In this document: one piece after another, positions 41,615 through 56,200 of the stretch
Layout: each line of letters starts with the position of its first letter
How positions within the stretch are numbered: position 1 is the first letter of the stretch
Source of the DNA: Tubiluchus corallicola
Lineage: Eukaryota > Priapulida > Priapulimorpha > Priapulimorphida > Tubiluchidae
NCBI GenBank assembly: GCA_030141605.1
Contig: JAQGDQ010000625.1
Span: 15,001 to 79,000 of the forward strand
Direction: 5' to 3'
Length of the DNA stretch: 64,000 nucleotides
The notes under the pieces: generated by a model
Databases searched by the model: none
What the model was told of the DNA's origin: nothing
What the model saw: only the letters and a program-made list of their open reading frames with translations
Position numbers and translations under genes: made by a program

Positions 41615-41775
41615 ATGGGATGGCTCAGTAGTAGTGACCTCTCTTCCCACACAGGTGGTCAACCACACAACTTCCGACCGAGTCATACCAAAGACTTAAA
41701 AAATGGTACCGCGGGTTCTTTGATCAAGCACATGGGCAATAATAATCGGGACCACATTGATGATAAGTGTTGAGA
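41615..41775 (+). mobile_element. tRNA-derived SINE-like fragment
   Basis: GGATGGCTCAGTAGTAGTGA looks like a tRNA A-box region. The following body GTCATACCAAAGACTTAAAA and AATGGTACC matches the body of the SINEs at 61876 and 63322. The B box is not clear, so this is a diverged or different-headed copy. Confidence 0.5.
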
Positions 41776-42339
41776 TACTTAATGTGTTAGCTCTGGATTA
41801 TGTCCTAAACAAAATTATTATTATTAATATTCCTTTGGCGGTGGAAGTATTTGAGCAGAATAACCAGGTAAAAACAGTTTTCAGTACAGGTGCAAATAGG
41901 AAGATTTTGGAAGGCAGAATGTCAAATCATAACACATTACAAACTGCACCTTCTGCGTACCTTTGCTATTCAACTGTATTACAGGAAATCTGTACGATGA
42001 AAGTTTTTGAAACGCGTATTTTTTGTCAAGATGGCCGCCCGCGAATATAACTAAGAGTGAAAACGATGTTGATACAGTACTGAGCCTGAGTGATATTCGT
42101 AACTCTACGTAAAATGTTCTGCATTAGAGCAGCATCTACGTATGCAAAATGGTAGCCAATTGTGACTTGATGTACCAGACATTTTCTACCTTTGATAGTT
42201 TTGTCATTAGCGATGAACGAGGAATCAATTTATACAAATTACTCCCCGTTACAACCATGTATAAATTGATACAATCGGCGATTGAACAACAATTCAATAA
42301 ATCGGGGTTAATGGAGAGCAAAATATATGTGTTACAACC

Positions 42340-42848
42340 GTAGCAACCTAGCCACTGGGGGGGGGGGGGAGGCAAGCCAGCCCAACTCAGTGCCGGTCCC
42401 AAGCCCGGATAAATACAGAGGGTTAGGGTCAGGAAGGGTATCCGCCTGTAAAAACTGCGCCAAAACCTTCTATGAATGAGTCGGTGAGACTTAAAAGGAA
42501 AGTCCACAAAAAAGTGATCAGACCCGCTCTAATCTATGGGCTGGAAGCAGCTTCTCTAAAGAAGACCGCAGAGAAGAAAATGGGTGTGGTGGAGATGAGG
42601 ATGTTGAGATGGATGGTGGGAATAACAAGAAGAGATAAAATTAGAAATAATAATATCAGAGGAACAGTAAAAGTAGTGGAAGCCTCGCTAGATTGCGATG
42701 GTGTGGACACCTGAAAAGAAGAGTCAGTGAAGATCATGTGGGAAGGGAAGACATAAATGAAGAGAAGGTCAACAACAGGAATGCGTGGAGAAGGCTCATT
42801 CACAACGGCGACCCCACATAGGGAAAAGCTGGGAAGAAGAAGAAGAAA
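42340..42848 (+). mobile_element. RTE-like LINE 3' fragment, copy 2
   Basis: Starts CCTAGCCACTGGGG and a poly-G run, and includes GTCAGGAAGGGTATCCGCCT. It encodes [19 protein letters not shown] and VEMRMLRWMVGITRRDKI, and ends GGGAAGAAGAAGAAG. Frame-disrupted. Same family as 7936 and 50187. Confidence 0.82.
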
Positions 42849-42849
42849 A

Positions 42850-43340
42850 TATATGTGTTACACACTGACTAAAAGGCAACATTTTAGCAGAAGAAAACGG
42901 AATCTTTGTGTTCTCTCTTCATGTTTCTTGCCTTGCACAATGCGCACAATTGTGAACCACATTGTTGCAAACTGGAGAATTCACATTCGTTGGCACGTGA
43001 TGAATGCAGTGACGTAGTCAATAAGTGGTTAACGAATGTCTGTCAAAATTAAATGGCAGACAGCGACAAAAGCCGTGAAGAGGTTTATAAAGCTATATTT
43101 CACTGCAGTCATACTGTTATACTGTTAAAAAATCCCTCAAACGAGTAATCGTGACATCGAAGTACAAGAACAAGATTGTAATCAAGCTACAAAATTTCAA
43201 AATCGCCAACCACTACTTACCATAAGCGCAATACGACAGAGTTAGAAATGTGATAATACGATACAGAAGTGTGCTGTTATCACCATCGGTTACAAAAGCA
43301 ATGATTTAATGCAAACCAGAAGCAGCAAAATCCAAATCAA
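42850..43340. other. Intergenic, no feature recognised
   Basis: Between two mobile elements. A few short frames only. Confidence 0.35.
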
Positions 43341-43343
43341 GTA

Positions 43344-43931
43344 CAGTCAAGCCTCGTTATCTCGCCCCTCATTATGCCGCCAGACTCTCGCCATAGAAAG
43401 TACCAGGACGGATTTCCTGCTTTGATATTTACCTCGTTAAGTCGCCACCCTCGCTTCTCGCCCTCACCACGTCATGCTAGGATGAGTGCTTATGTAAACT
43501 ATATTCGTTATGTCGCCAAACAGACAAACTCAGAGGTGAATCGATCAATACATATACCGCGTGTCGATCAATATAACCGCGGTATGTAGACAATGCTGCT
43601 GTACTCGATAGACAGACATAATTAATCTAGTGTGTGTCTCACCAGGATTAGATTAGGAGTGCTGTGGTTGGTTAATGCACAGAGAAACTAAAGCGTCACC
43701 GATATCCTTACTCTATAACACCAAAGCTGCATTTAAGTTTGAGTTTCCACAAAGTGTGAGCAACTTTACATGATGTCTCTGAAGCAAAAACTGTTTTGTC
43801 TTAATCCTGAACAAAAAAAGGAAATTTGTATATATAGACTAACTTCGTTATATTCCCGTTATCTCGCCATACTCGCCTCTCGCCAAAAGTTTGCCGTAGA
43901 CGGACAGTGGCGAGATAACGAGACTAGACTG
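43344..43931. mobile_element. Tigger/pogo-like MITE (CTCGTTATCTCGCC ends)
   Basis: The left end is CAGTCAAGCCTCGTTATCTC and the right end, complemented, is CAGTCTAGTCTCGTTATCTC. Both are flanked by TA. CTCGCC motifs recur inside. The TA target and CAGT start fit pogo/Tigger elements. No transposase is seen. It lies 180 bp beyond the Rheb stop codon, so the Rheb 3' UTR may read into it. Confidence 0.85.
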
Positions 43932-44113
43932 TAACTGATCGAATCAGGTAGGTCATGTGAGTAAAACTATATAAATACTAATGCAAACTAATGACAACGT
44001 TCTGAAATCGGATATCTTCTAAAGAGATCAATTTCTAGGTCACTCTTGCGAAGAAAGCGGACATGTACTGAAACCTAATCTGGTCATGCCCCGATGTTAT
44101 GCCTCTGTGCGTA

Positions 44114-44203
44114 CTAAGATATGGAACAGTTCGATTTCTCCGGAACATTGCCCTCTGCCTTTTCAATTTCACACAAAATCTGTGAGAAAATATCACTAAC
44201 GCT
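44114..44203 (-). CDS. Rheb: Rheb exon 7 (C-terminus, CSIS prenylation box)
   Basis: Acceptor TACATTTCAG. It encodes [20 protein letters not shown] then PEKSNCSIS and stops at TAG (44114-44116). A different frame here is open for 72 codons but is a shadow. CSIS ends in Ser, which favours farnesyl over geranylgeranyl transfer. Confidence 0.93.
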   Translation of the reverse strand, partial: SVSDIFSQILCEIEKAEGNVPEKSNCSIS

Positions 44204-47200
44204 CTGAAATGTAAAGAAATACACATATTTACGCATGACAATTGAATCAACATGTATCACATTATAAAGAAGTGAGAATATAATATCCAAAAGTTAAATA
44301 TAACTACTAGTTACATTTAACTAACATTTACATATCAACAAACACTATCTAGGGAGCATACTGTCCACATGACCCCCATTTGCACTGAAGAATCATTAAT
44401 ATAACAGGTATAAAAATATGTGCCGAAGTTTTAATCACGATATCATAAAAAATAACAGAATTAACTGAAAATTGCTTCACTGATGTTACAGATATTTACG
44501 AATAAAAAACCATAAATTTAAGTCATTCCATTAGACCTTTCCAAAGATACAGAAGTTTTAAATCAACAAAATTAATAAATGTCAGAAAAACCTTGCACCA
44601 CTATTGCTAAAATGTACAGCAAGTGTCCTGAGTTCACCATTTGCACTGCAAACTAGATGAATACAACAGCTGACACAGTTTATCACTTCTTTAAGGGATA
44701 TTTAAGTCCCAGCTCTCAATCATTTTTGCCTTTAGCTACTATTAAGGTCAGTGTGAACCTGACTTAATAAATTTTAATTTTGTAGCCAAGGTGGCTCCAT
44801 CTAGCTAGAGAGTTTAAAATGTGGGCATTGACCTAGTTACATTTTTCATTATGCTGTTCTGTTGTATGTGTGAACGTGTGTCTTGTACAAGCTAGCGAAA
44901 TTTTTCATTAGATATATGCTACAACGATGTAAGTTTACTTCTATTAATTTTTATTTTGATTTATTCACTAATATTTATGAATGGACTAAACTATGTAGCA
45001 ATCTAACTAAATTAGCCAATGTCAGTCACCTTTGCCTTTCTATTTTTTTGTTTTAAATGTTGCAGAAATAAAGATCAGTGGTTTATGTGAAAATTCAACT
45101 GAGACTTTTGAAGTTGTCATAAATGCCTCTCAGAGACACTAACAGCTACTTTGCATCAAATGGCTATGCAAGGCCATTGTACACTTCCGCTTTAAGTGAC
45201 ATTTTGCTAAATCACACTTTGCTTGGTAACAAATTTTTATAAATGTTTTATGTTTCCTAGTGATGACCATAATGTAAATTGATTGATTCCTTTGCTCCAG
45301 GTACTGTGTGCTTTATAGTTTGCAGAAAGTGACATTTTCACCGATGACAATGTTCCGACACTAATCTGTTGATGATTAGCTCACAATGTATTTTTTAACA
45401 TGCAAAAGTTTTTCTGCCGTAAGTTAAAAACCACAGCACTATAAACTTGTAACTTTGAAAGCAAAAATTCAATGTACTGTAATATGAAGTTGTGAAATTT
45501 CAACTTTATAGAGCACTTGCTTCTTAAGGTATTGCAGTCAAAACTTCGGTACATTTTTTCTACACCACCCAATATAACAGCAAAATTTTTAATTCACTAA
45601 TTATAATATTATTATACATTACATTGTCACTCATTGACAATGTAATGTGTCATTATTATTGAGATAGCAGATCAATACTGACATACTAATGGTCCAGGCA
45701 AACACTAGTAAACAGTAATTGACAGCCCCATTATTGCACTGTACTGGACATTCTAATAGCAATGTCATTGAAAGCACTGCACTGGACATTCTAATAGCAA
45801 TGTCATTGAAAGCACTGCACTGGACATTCTAATAGCAATGTCATTGAAAGCACTGCACTGGACATTCTAATAGCAATGTCATTGAAAGCTCTGCACTGGA
45901 CATTCTAATAGCAATGTCATTAAAAGCACTGCACTGGACATTCTAATAGCAATGTCATTAAAAGCTCTGCACTGGACATTCTAATAGCAATGTCATTGAA
46001 AGCTCTGCACTGGACATTCTAATAGCAATGTCATTAAAAGCACTGCACTGGACATTCTAATAGCAATGTCATTGAAAGCTCTGCACTGGACATTCTAATA
46101 GCAATGTCATTGAAAGCTCTGCACTGGACATTCTAATAGCAATGTCATTGAAAGCACTGCACTGGACATTCTAATAGCAATGTCATTGAAGGCACTGCAC
46201 TGGACATTCTAATAGCAATGTCATTGAAAGCACTGCACTGGACATTCTAATAGCAATGTCATTGAAGGCACTGCACTGGACATTCTAATAGCAATGTCAT
46301 TGAAAGCACTGCACTGGACATTCTAATAGCAATGTCATTGAAAGCACTGCACTGGACATTCTAATAGCAATGTCATTGAAAGCACTGCACTGGACATTCT
46401 AATAGCAATGTCATTGAAAGCTCTGCACTGGACATTCTAATAGCAATGTCATTGAAAGCTCTGCACTGGACATTCTAATAGCAATGTCATTGAAAGCACT
46501 GCACTGGACATTCTAATAGCAATGTCATTGAAAGCACTGCACTGGACATTCTAATAGCAATGTCATTGAAAGCACTGCACTGGACATTCTAATAGCAATG
46601 TCATTGAAAGCACTGCACTGGACATTCTAATAGCAATGTCATTGAAGGCACTGCACTGGACATTCTAATAGCAATGTCATTGAAAGCTCTGCACTGGACA
46701 TTCTAATAGCAATGTCATTAAAAGCACTGCACTGGACATTCTAATAGCAATGTCATTGAAAGCACTGCACTGGACATTCTAATAGCAATGTCATTGAAAG
46801 CTCTGCACTGGACATTCTAATAGCAATGTCATTGAAAGCACTGCACTGGACATTCTAATAGCAATGTCATTGAAAGCACTGCACTGGACATTCTAATAGC
46901 AATGTCATTAAAAGCACTGCACTGGACATTCTAATAGCAATGTCATTAAAAGCACTGCAGTGGACATTCTAATAGCAATGTCATTGAAAGCACTGCACTG
47001 GACATTCTAATAGCAATGTCATTGAAAGCACTGCACTGGACATTCTAATAGCAATGTCATTGAAAGCACTGTACTGGACATTCTAATAGCAATGTCATTG
47101 AATGCACTGCACTGGACATTCTAATAGCAATGTCATTGAATGCACTGCACTGGACATTCTAATAGCAATGTCATTAAAAGCACTGCACTGGACATTCTAA

Positions 47201-50200
47201 TAGCAATGTCATTGAAAGCTCTGCACTGGACATTCTAATAGCAATGTCATTGAATGCATTGCACTGGATATTCTAATAGCAATGTCATTGAAGGCACTGC
47301 ACTGGACATTCTAATAGCAATGTCAATGAATGCACTGCACTGGACATTCTAATAGCAATGTCATTGAAAGCTCTGTAGAAACTAGACAATTAGGTTGAAC
47401 GGTGAACAATATCTGTAGACTAAAATAACATGGCACATGTATGATTACATGTCACGGATTCCCGTGATTGAGTTCTACTCTGCTGTTAGACCTTTCATTT
47501 ACAGTATTGCAAACTAGTTTATTCCGGTTCCTACAACCTTTGCAAATTAGCCTATCTTCCATCTTAGGCAGATTATGTGCCTTTTACTGCCTATATCCAT
47601 ACAGAACGCTTCATTACCTTGCTAATGAGTGCACGCGTAAGTGAAGTAGGCAGGTATAGGCATGGGAATTTGCTCTACTTGAAACTTCCACACTTGCCTT
47701 GGAAGAATTTGATAGATAGATAGATAAATAGATAGATAGATAGATAGATAGATAGGTAGGTAGGTAGGTAGGTAGGTAGGTAGGTAGGTAGGTAGCTAGG
47801 TAGGTAGGTAGGTAGGTACAGGGACCATTTGACGCTTGCTATTCCTACAAGCAAACGTCATATGATCCACCTAATTCATTAGGTTATTTTTTTCCTCTTT
47901 TAAACAGTTTTTTATAGTTATGTGCTGATTTGCGTGTTATATATCTAGCATTAGTACTCTGTGTTTATTGTATTAACTATGTGAAAGTGAATAATTATCT
48001 ATAATTGGTCGTCCTGCTGTGATAGAAAGTAATAATGTAAATGCGCCAAATCATGTAAGTTGCAATAAATTATATTTTGGTGGCCACTCTTTTAATCAAA
48101 TAGTCGTGCGGTTTTTATTAAAAGTCAAGAATTAATCTAAATGATATATTTCAATAGCAGCAAACCATTTTAATTAACAACTCGTAAACTTAAGCTTTAT
48201 GCACCTTTTTCTATAAAAACAAACTAGACTATATACACTCCCACGTATTTGTTTAATTCTAATCAACAAATTAAGAACCAGGCCGATGTCTCTCCCACAA
48301 ACTTCTGAAAAAGTGAGCATTTTTCACAACATGATCACTTACTTTGGATATTATGGTGTAGAACAAAATGTAAGTGTAATAAATACACCATTTACATGCA
48401 AACTCATAAAGATACTGTACTGTGTGCCCATCTGCAGTTTAAAATCTTAAATACATTATTGCTAACTACAGACTTAGTAAACCGTAACAATAAGGCTGCT
48501 TAGCTTAACAAGGATAGTTAAAATCGTCCATGGCAGATCTCAGACTCCAAAGTAGTTCACATTTACTTTAGTTTTGAGTGTTGGCCCGCCTAAGTGATCG
48601 TGGAATTAACCCACGGGAGGAAGTTCCGTCTGTGACAAGGCCCAATGAGATCGACGAGTGATTGTATAGATACCCTTGAACCCAGGTGAGACGCAGGCAT
48701 CCCTTGGGGTGGGACCAGTTTATTGGTGGAGCACGGGAGGCAGTGAAAAGTCCTGTCTGGCCAGGATGGACTGACCTACATGTGACACGTGGCTAAGGAG
48801 GCACAAGCGTCATTGCCAGTCAAATGATGCACATGCAGTTTCAACTTCCTATCCTTCCTAAGACAGGTTATACCAATCCTGCCCAAATGTTTTCCACAGA
48901 ATTCTCTAAATCAACAAAGCAAGGCATCAAACTCTACCCAGCAAGAATATTACAACTCGTTAGCAAAAGAGAAAAGTTTATTATTCACCTCACAGATACA
49001 AGCAACATCAATTTACCTCATTTTGTTTAGCCGATGTCTCTAAAAATGTAGCCCTCCACGAGTCGGCCACTTTTTTGCCCTCCTCCGTACTGATTGCACT
49101 AAAAACAAAATGCAACGTTAATTTATGTGGGGCACACCTCCTACCGAATGGGAGGCATATGACATTTGCTGAAAAATGAAATCTTATTGAATTCATATTT
49201 TTATAATAGTGATTGCTAAACAACAGTCTCAATTTATACTGTAACCTAGTGTTAGTAACATGAACCTACGACCAGGTGCTATCTGCACATATTAACAAAG
49301 GTAATAAATATACTATCATTTCCTGATAGTATGTAAGTAGTAAGCTGACTAACAACCAAAGTCAGACTAAAAAAACAACTGTTTCCAGGTGGCAGCACTT
49401 TCTAAGACAATTAAAAACACACAACTGAAAGAACAAAATATGATGCAGTGTGAGTATATCACACAGACGCTTATGATTTCGTGAAGGGCGTCCTGCTAAG
49501 ATAACGGATTCATCTGTGCAACACATGGTCAACACCGTCAATTATTTAAATACAAAACATTGTTGATGTAAGACAGGGGTGTGCAAATTGCGGCCCGTCG
49601 AGACAATTTGTGCGGCCCGCAAAGAGATTTGTCAACCTAGTGAAAGTGCGGCCCGGGCGATTAATTGAGTGTATCTAGCTGAAGTCCGTGCCACCATCCC
49701 AAAGATAGTGCGGGTAGTTTTTTTTCTACTAGATCGGATGCCATTAACCCTTACAAGACGGTTGTAGCTTAATGTCGCTGTACTACACAGAATGTGTGAT
49801 ACACATTACTAACATGCGTTGTAATGAAATTACTACTATCTGTCCTGAAAGTAGAAATATATGGTTTGTAATATAAATTTTAATAACTTCTAAAATAGTT
49901 TTTTGAGTAGTAATGATGTACGCAGGTCGGATGCAAAAAAATTGTTATTAGGCCTTTCTGTACTTGGTTCCTTGATCAAACTGCCTGTGGCCCGCAGGAA
50001 TTGTGGGAAAGTGGCCCGGCTAGTCAGATAATTTGCACACCCCTGATGTAGAGCTTCCTCTTTCATTGTATTTCATATATACTTGCAAGCATAGAGAAAA
50101 CAACAAGGCAGTTTGCACAGTTTTTCATGTACATTGTGAAGTACAGCAATAACAAAATACTATGGATATATCTAGCTGATGGATAACCTAGCCACCGGGG

Positions 50201-53200
50201 GGCAAGCCAGCCCAACTCAGTGCCCAGATAAATAGGGAGGGTTAGGGTCAGGAAGGGCATCCGCCTGTAAAAACTACGCCAAAACCTTCTATGAATGAGT
50301 CGGTGAGACTTAAAGGGAAAGTCCACAAAGAAGTGGTCAGACCCGCTCTAATCGATGGGCTGGAAGCAGCTTCTCTAAAGAAGACCGAAGAGAAGAAAAT
50401 GGGTGTGGTGGAGATGAGGATGTTGAGATGAATGGTGGGAATAACAAGAAAAGATAAAATTAGAAATAATAATATCAGAGGAACAGTAAAAGTAGTGGAA
50501 GCCTCGCAAGATTGCGATGGTATGGACACCTGAAAAGAAGAGTCTTTGAAGATCATGTGGGAAGGGAGGTCATAAATGAAGAGATGGTCAACAACAGGAA
50601 TGCGTGGAGAAGACTCATTCACAACGGCGACCACGAATAGGGAAAAGCTGGGAAGAAGAAGAAGAAGATATCTAGCTGATGGATACCAGACATAAACACT
50701 CACAAAACACGTAAAATGCTATAGCACACTGTAAGTTTTGAGTATCAACAAAATAACTATAAATACTGTCAATGAGTTTGGTAAGTGTTAACACGAAAAC
50801 TAAAAAATGACTCACCGTTCTAAGTGTAAATCTGTCTTGTTACCCACTAGTACAACAGGTAAACTGAAAAATAGGCAATCAGTATCAGATCTATTTCTCC
50901 AGTAAAGAATGTAAAGCATCTAGATTTTTGACATTTTTGTTGGTATTTTCTATCAACATTTTCACCCGGCTAAAACAGCCTTATTCATAAAGATTAATGA
51001 CGTTGCAGGAAGGACAAGAAAGACTTATGTAAACTTAGGTTTGACTCATGGAAAGACTGGAAAGACTTATGTAAACTTAGGTTTGACCATGGAAAGACTG
51101 GAAAGACTTATGTAACCAGAAAAGAAAATTATGAATTATTTAACATGCTTTCACCAACTGGTAAAATGTTGCTGACTCACCCGCCAGGGTGCACCACTTA
51201 CTAACCGAAAACATATTTTTAATCTTACTGACAACATACAGTAATTTAAAATTTTACTTAGTTAGTGATGTGTGCGCTATGAATTCTCTGATTATTTTTT
51301 AAAACTTTACTCAATGTTATCTAAACTTGTTTCAAACGACCTTCCATTAGTCGTATACTGCCCTTACAGGCATTTATTTAAACGAAATACTTTATGATGG
51401 TAACTGTTTGTGGTGTGTAAGGCTACTGACGTATTTAACCTCTATGGGCTTTTAAAGTGCTTAAAGCTGTACAGGGGAACGTGTTACTAAATCAAGATCA
51501 TTTTGTAATAAAAATATCAAATGAACATTTAAATGATATTTAAAGCACAAGAAAACTCTCCAATTACATAAAGCGTAAAAAATTTGTCTTGAAATTTTAT
51601 ATCCTTCACATACTGCCTTTTTGCATACAGGGCTTGCGTCGGCAGCAACGCTGTACAAAACTTGCAATTTAAACTCCCGCGATGGCCGTTAGACGCGGCC
51701 ATTTTGACGATAAGTCGTTTGAAACAAGTTTAGACAACAATGAGTAAAGTTTGAAAAAATAATCAGAGAATTCAGAGAAATAATCAGTCTAGCAAACCCC
51801 TTACACAGCTCTAATTAGCAGACCTAAGCTCGTTAATATTTCGGTATGCATTTTACGCATGAACAGACATTTTACTCTTCTACAACGACAAGTTTTCTAA
51901 GACCCCAAAATCGTTAGTAAGCGAACAATTAAGTATCATTAATCATGCACATCATTGCCTCATCTATCATATCCCTATGTCATCAGCCACCCACTAATTT
52001 TCGCCATTTTTTCCTTCCTGTTTTACCACCAATATATGAAGTTATATCATATTTCTTAATGCAGGGATGAGAATGACAAATTGCAAAAAACTCTGAAACA
52101 GGCCGGGGGTTTTGGGGCCGCAATGGGGTTGAAATTGCAATTTTGTGATAATAGAGAGCCTCTAAGTGGACTTAAAATATCAATTACCTTGTTTCATGCA
52201 TAATTTAAAATACCCAACTATCAAGGATACATGATGCCTAATTGTCTCAAAAACGCCCAAGTACTGGCCGCTCCTATGCAAAAGTTTATAAAAACTGTCT
52301 GCAATTGACTCAAATAACTCCACACAATTGATTCTATATTTTTATACATAGATATACACGTGGTTACTCTGATGTACGTGATGTAAACAAAGTGACAGCC
52401 TGCCAACTAGCGGTCAGCTTGTGAAACAATGTACTGCGTCGGTAAAAATTTTCACAACATATTTACGCGATTTACAAAGATGCCACTACTGGTCTTAAAA
52501 AAACTCGGAATTCCGCGTATCAGCAGAAAATTCTCATCGCTGATAATGGTTTCTTACACTATGACTGCCTTCACATGAGAGGTTTTTATTTAGGCTCTTT
52601 TTTATAGACCTGCTAGCCAATCAACTAGTACCATTATAAGATTTCACCTGTCCACGTATGTATTGTTCCAATTTTTTGTGTACCAATAAATACAGTTTAA
52701 AAAAAGCGAACAATTAAAAGTAACTTAGCTGTATTTTGTTTAGAGACTTTTTTATTTGACAGACTGCATGCATCCGCAGGGCTTAGTCAACAAACATTGA
52801 CGCTTGTAGTAAAAACAGAACCTAACTGATGCAAGGGCAATCCTCTAAGATGAGCAACTGAATTGGCAGAGACACATTAGAGATATTCGGACGCATGTCT
52901 TCACTCCATGAGGTAAACAACCATGATCAGTATGGCAAACAAAATCAACTGGAACAAGTACTGAACATACTGAACCCAGGTGGTCACAAACCACTCACTG
53001 ATCAGACACGGGGTTGCTTAACTTCGGTCACGAAAGACACGAGCAAGACCACTCACTCGGCTATTCACCTCAACGATTAACTCTCTCGATAAAAACACGT
53101 CAATTTCAAACCACGGTGATAATCTAATTCACAAATGAGCTATTGTATTAGTGATTGAAAATCCAGATTTAAAACATGACCACGTAAGTCAAGCACAGCC

Positions 53201-56200
53201 CATGTGCCAACTAAACTTACTTTACTTTTCCTGTCATGTCTAACAGCTTGTCATGTATCACTTTCACCACCTCAAAGCTCTTGTTGGATGTAATTGAGTA
53301 AACTAGAATATAACCGTGAATGTCCATCACGTACGATTGTGGAATGATAGAATATTCATCCTATCAAACAAAAACAATTACACATAGAGAGAATCACGGA
53401 TTTCTGATTCGCAAAATTTTTCAGGTGGTTTCAGTTGGCAACATTGTTTAGCATTTTCACAAATATAGAAAAACTGCTACATGTAATGCAATGTGAAGAA
53501 TTAGCAAGAATAATCAAGCAAGAATTAGAAGAAAGCTTACGTTAGAGCTCATTCTAACACGATGTGATAGCTACTACTTTAAAAATGGCCAAGACTCTCG
53601 TTAAAAATGAGCATAACACAAGTGCGCTTTATTTCACAACTGTTTTCCAATTCTATAAAAACAAATCTTTAGAAGTAGTCAGGCGTTTGCAGACTCGTCG
53701 TAAAACTAGAAAGGCGACTGCTAGCAGTAAAAAACTTGGTAACGAATAAAATGATGAATCAGCACTAATACACCATTATGAGCAGACTTTTAAGATAATT
53801 TAGTAGGTAGTTTTTTCGATACTGGTTTTTTTTCATCTGATATGATTCCAATATTTAATCTGGGGGAACCGATTCAATGCAATCCAATTAATATATGTGG
53901 CACCAGCAAATTTAAGTGCAAGAGTTATATAAAAGGGAGAGGAAACTTTTTTTTGCAAGTAGGCCTGACCTTGAATTACATTTATGATGGTGTATATTAC
54001 AGTATGCATATGCCTATTTGTGATGATCTTAAATTCAGTTACATTTATGATGGTGTATATTACGTATGCATATGCCCATTTGTGATGATCTTAAATTCAG
54101 TTACATTTATGATGGTGTATATTACAGTATGCATATGCCTATTTGTGTTGATCTTAAATTCAGTTACATTTATGATGGTGTATATTACAGTATGCATATG
54201 CCTATTTGTGATGATCTTAAATTCAGTTACATTTATGATGGTGTATATTACAGTATGCATATGCCCATTTGTGATGATCTTAAATTCAGTTACATTTATG
54301 ATGGTGTATATTACAGTATGCATATGCCCATTTGTGATGATCTTAAATTCAGTTACATTTATGATGGTGTATATTACAGTATGCATATGCCCATTTGTGA
54401 TGATCTTAAATTCAGTTACATTTATGATGGTGTATATTACAGTATGCATATGCCCATTTGTGATGATCTTAAATTCAGTTACATTTATGATGGTGTATAT
54501 TACAGTATGCATGTGCCCATTTGTGATGATCTTAAATTCAGTTACATTTATGATGGTGTATATTACAGTATGCATATGCCTATTTGTGTTGATCTTAAAT
54601 TCAGTTATTTTTTATGATGGTGTATATTACAGTATGCATATGCCTATTTGTGATGATCTTAAATTCAGTTACATTTATGATGGTGTATATTACAGTATGC
54701 ATATGCCCATTTGTGATGATCTTAAATTCAGTTACATTTATGATGGTGTATATTACAGTATGCATATGCCCATTTGTGATGATCTTAAATTCAGTTACAT
54801 TTATGATGGTGTATATTACAGTATGCATATGCCTATTTGTGTTGATCTTAAATTCAGTTATTTTTTATGATGGTGTATATTACAGTATGCATATGCAAAA
54901 AGCTATTTAAAAAATTATATTTAACTAAAATAAAATGAAATTTGGTAGGTTAACACTGAGATTAAAACTTCATTAAACTGAAATAATGGCTTTAATTAAC
55001 ATCATTTTGGTTTCCAACTTTTTTGCAAAATTTACATTCCAAAAAAACACTACGTATGGCAACAAAGTGAATGAAATGCAAGCTTATAAACTTGCCATGC
55101 TATGCATGAGTTTAATATACGGGCCATATCTACAGCCTGTGCTCATCAGCTGTGGATAAACAGCTTTGACTGTTTGACATTGAAGCACAACAAGTTGAGG
55201 TCGGCTCAAGGTAAGACACTGAGTGTGTATATCATACTGTAAGGACATGTGGCTGTACTTAGAGCAAGAATTCGATACTTGTGCCAGCCTAGCAAGCATA
55301 CAGGTGAACACTACAGAGCCTGTTTTCTAGAAAGCAGTGCAACTATTGAAAGTTTAAGCAGATAAAATGGCCAATGTCACAATTTTGTTTTTCAATTGCA
55401 TTTATATAATTCTAAAATGATAATGTCATTTATGGCAGCCACACGTAGGAGGAAGACTAGAAAACATTTGCTCTCTTCATAAATTAATATTATTGTTAGT
55501 AATATTATTAAGAGCATTATTAATTATTAGTATTGTTGTATTGGTTGTATTTGTTTTTATAAAATAATTTTACTCTATTTTATCCTATGTCAGCAATTCG
55601 AAATATCGACAAATATTGGAATTTTGTTAAACATCGAGGAAGTCTGATATCGAATATTCAATGAATATCTAACTGCAGGAAAAAACGTGTGTAAGATTCA
55701 GCAAATCTTTTCACATAAGAAAAGCAAGCAATTCTAAGCAGATTTTTATTTCAGTTTGATTTTTTTTGATAATGCACTTATTATTACCATGTATGAATTG
55801 TACTAACACGTTATAAGCATATCAATTTAATGTCATTCGTAACAATTAAATTTTTATTATAAGCAGTACTAACACTAATACACTGTAGCATAGCGCCTAT
55901 AAAAATGTTCATCACTAACCATAGGTCAGCTGACTAGATGACCAATTGGTCTTTCGCTGCCCTTTCTTCACATTTTTGTTTCCAAATTAATTGTATTATA
56001 TCTGTGCGTGTTTTACAAGATAAATAAAAAGATTATTATTATTATTATTTCAGTAAAATCTTTTCACATAAGAGAAGCAAGCAATTCTCAGATGCAGATG
56101 GTCATGTCTATTTGCATTCGTGGCCAGATTAACGTGATTCTGAAAAAAAATTACACCTTTGCTGCATTAGAGCAACCCGTATTAGGTAACATAGTGAGAG

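Noticed and set aside
54060-54828. Possible CRISPR-like regular array
   Set aside because: The units are contiguous without unique spacers, and the host is an animal. The array is a minisatellite.
53842-54870. 342-codon plus-strand frame and 171-codon minus-strand frame of repeated peptides
   Set aside because: They are produced by a 63-bp minisatellite whose unit is a multiple of three. They are open on both strands and lie inside a Rheb intron.
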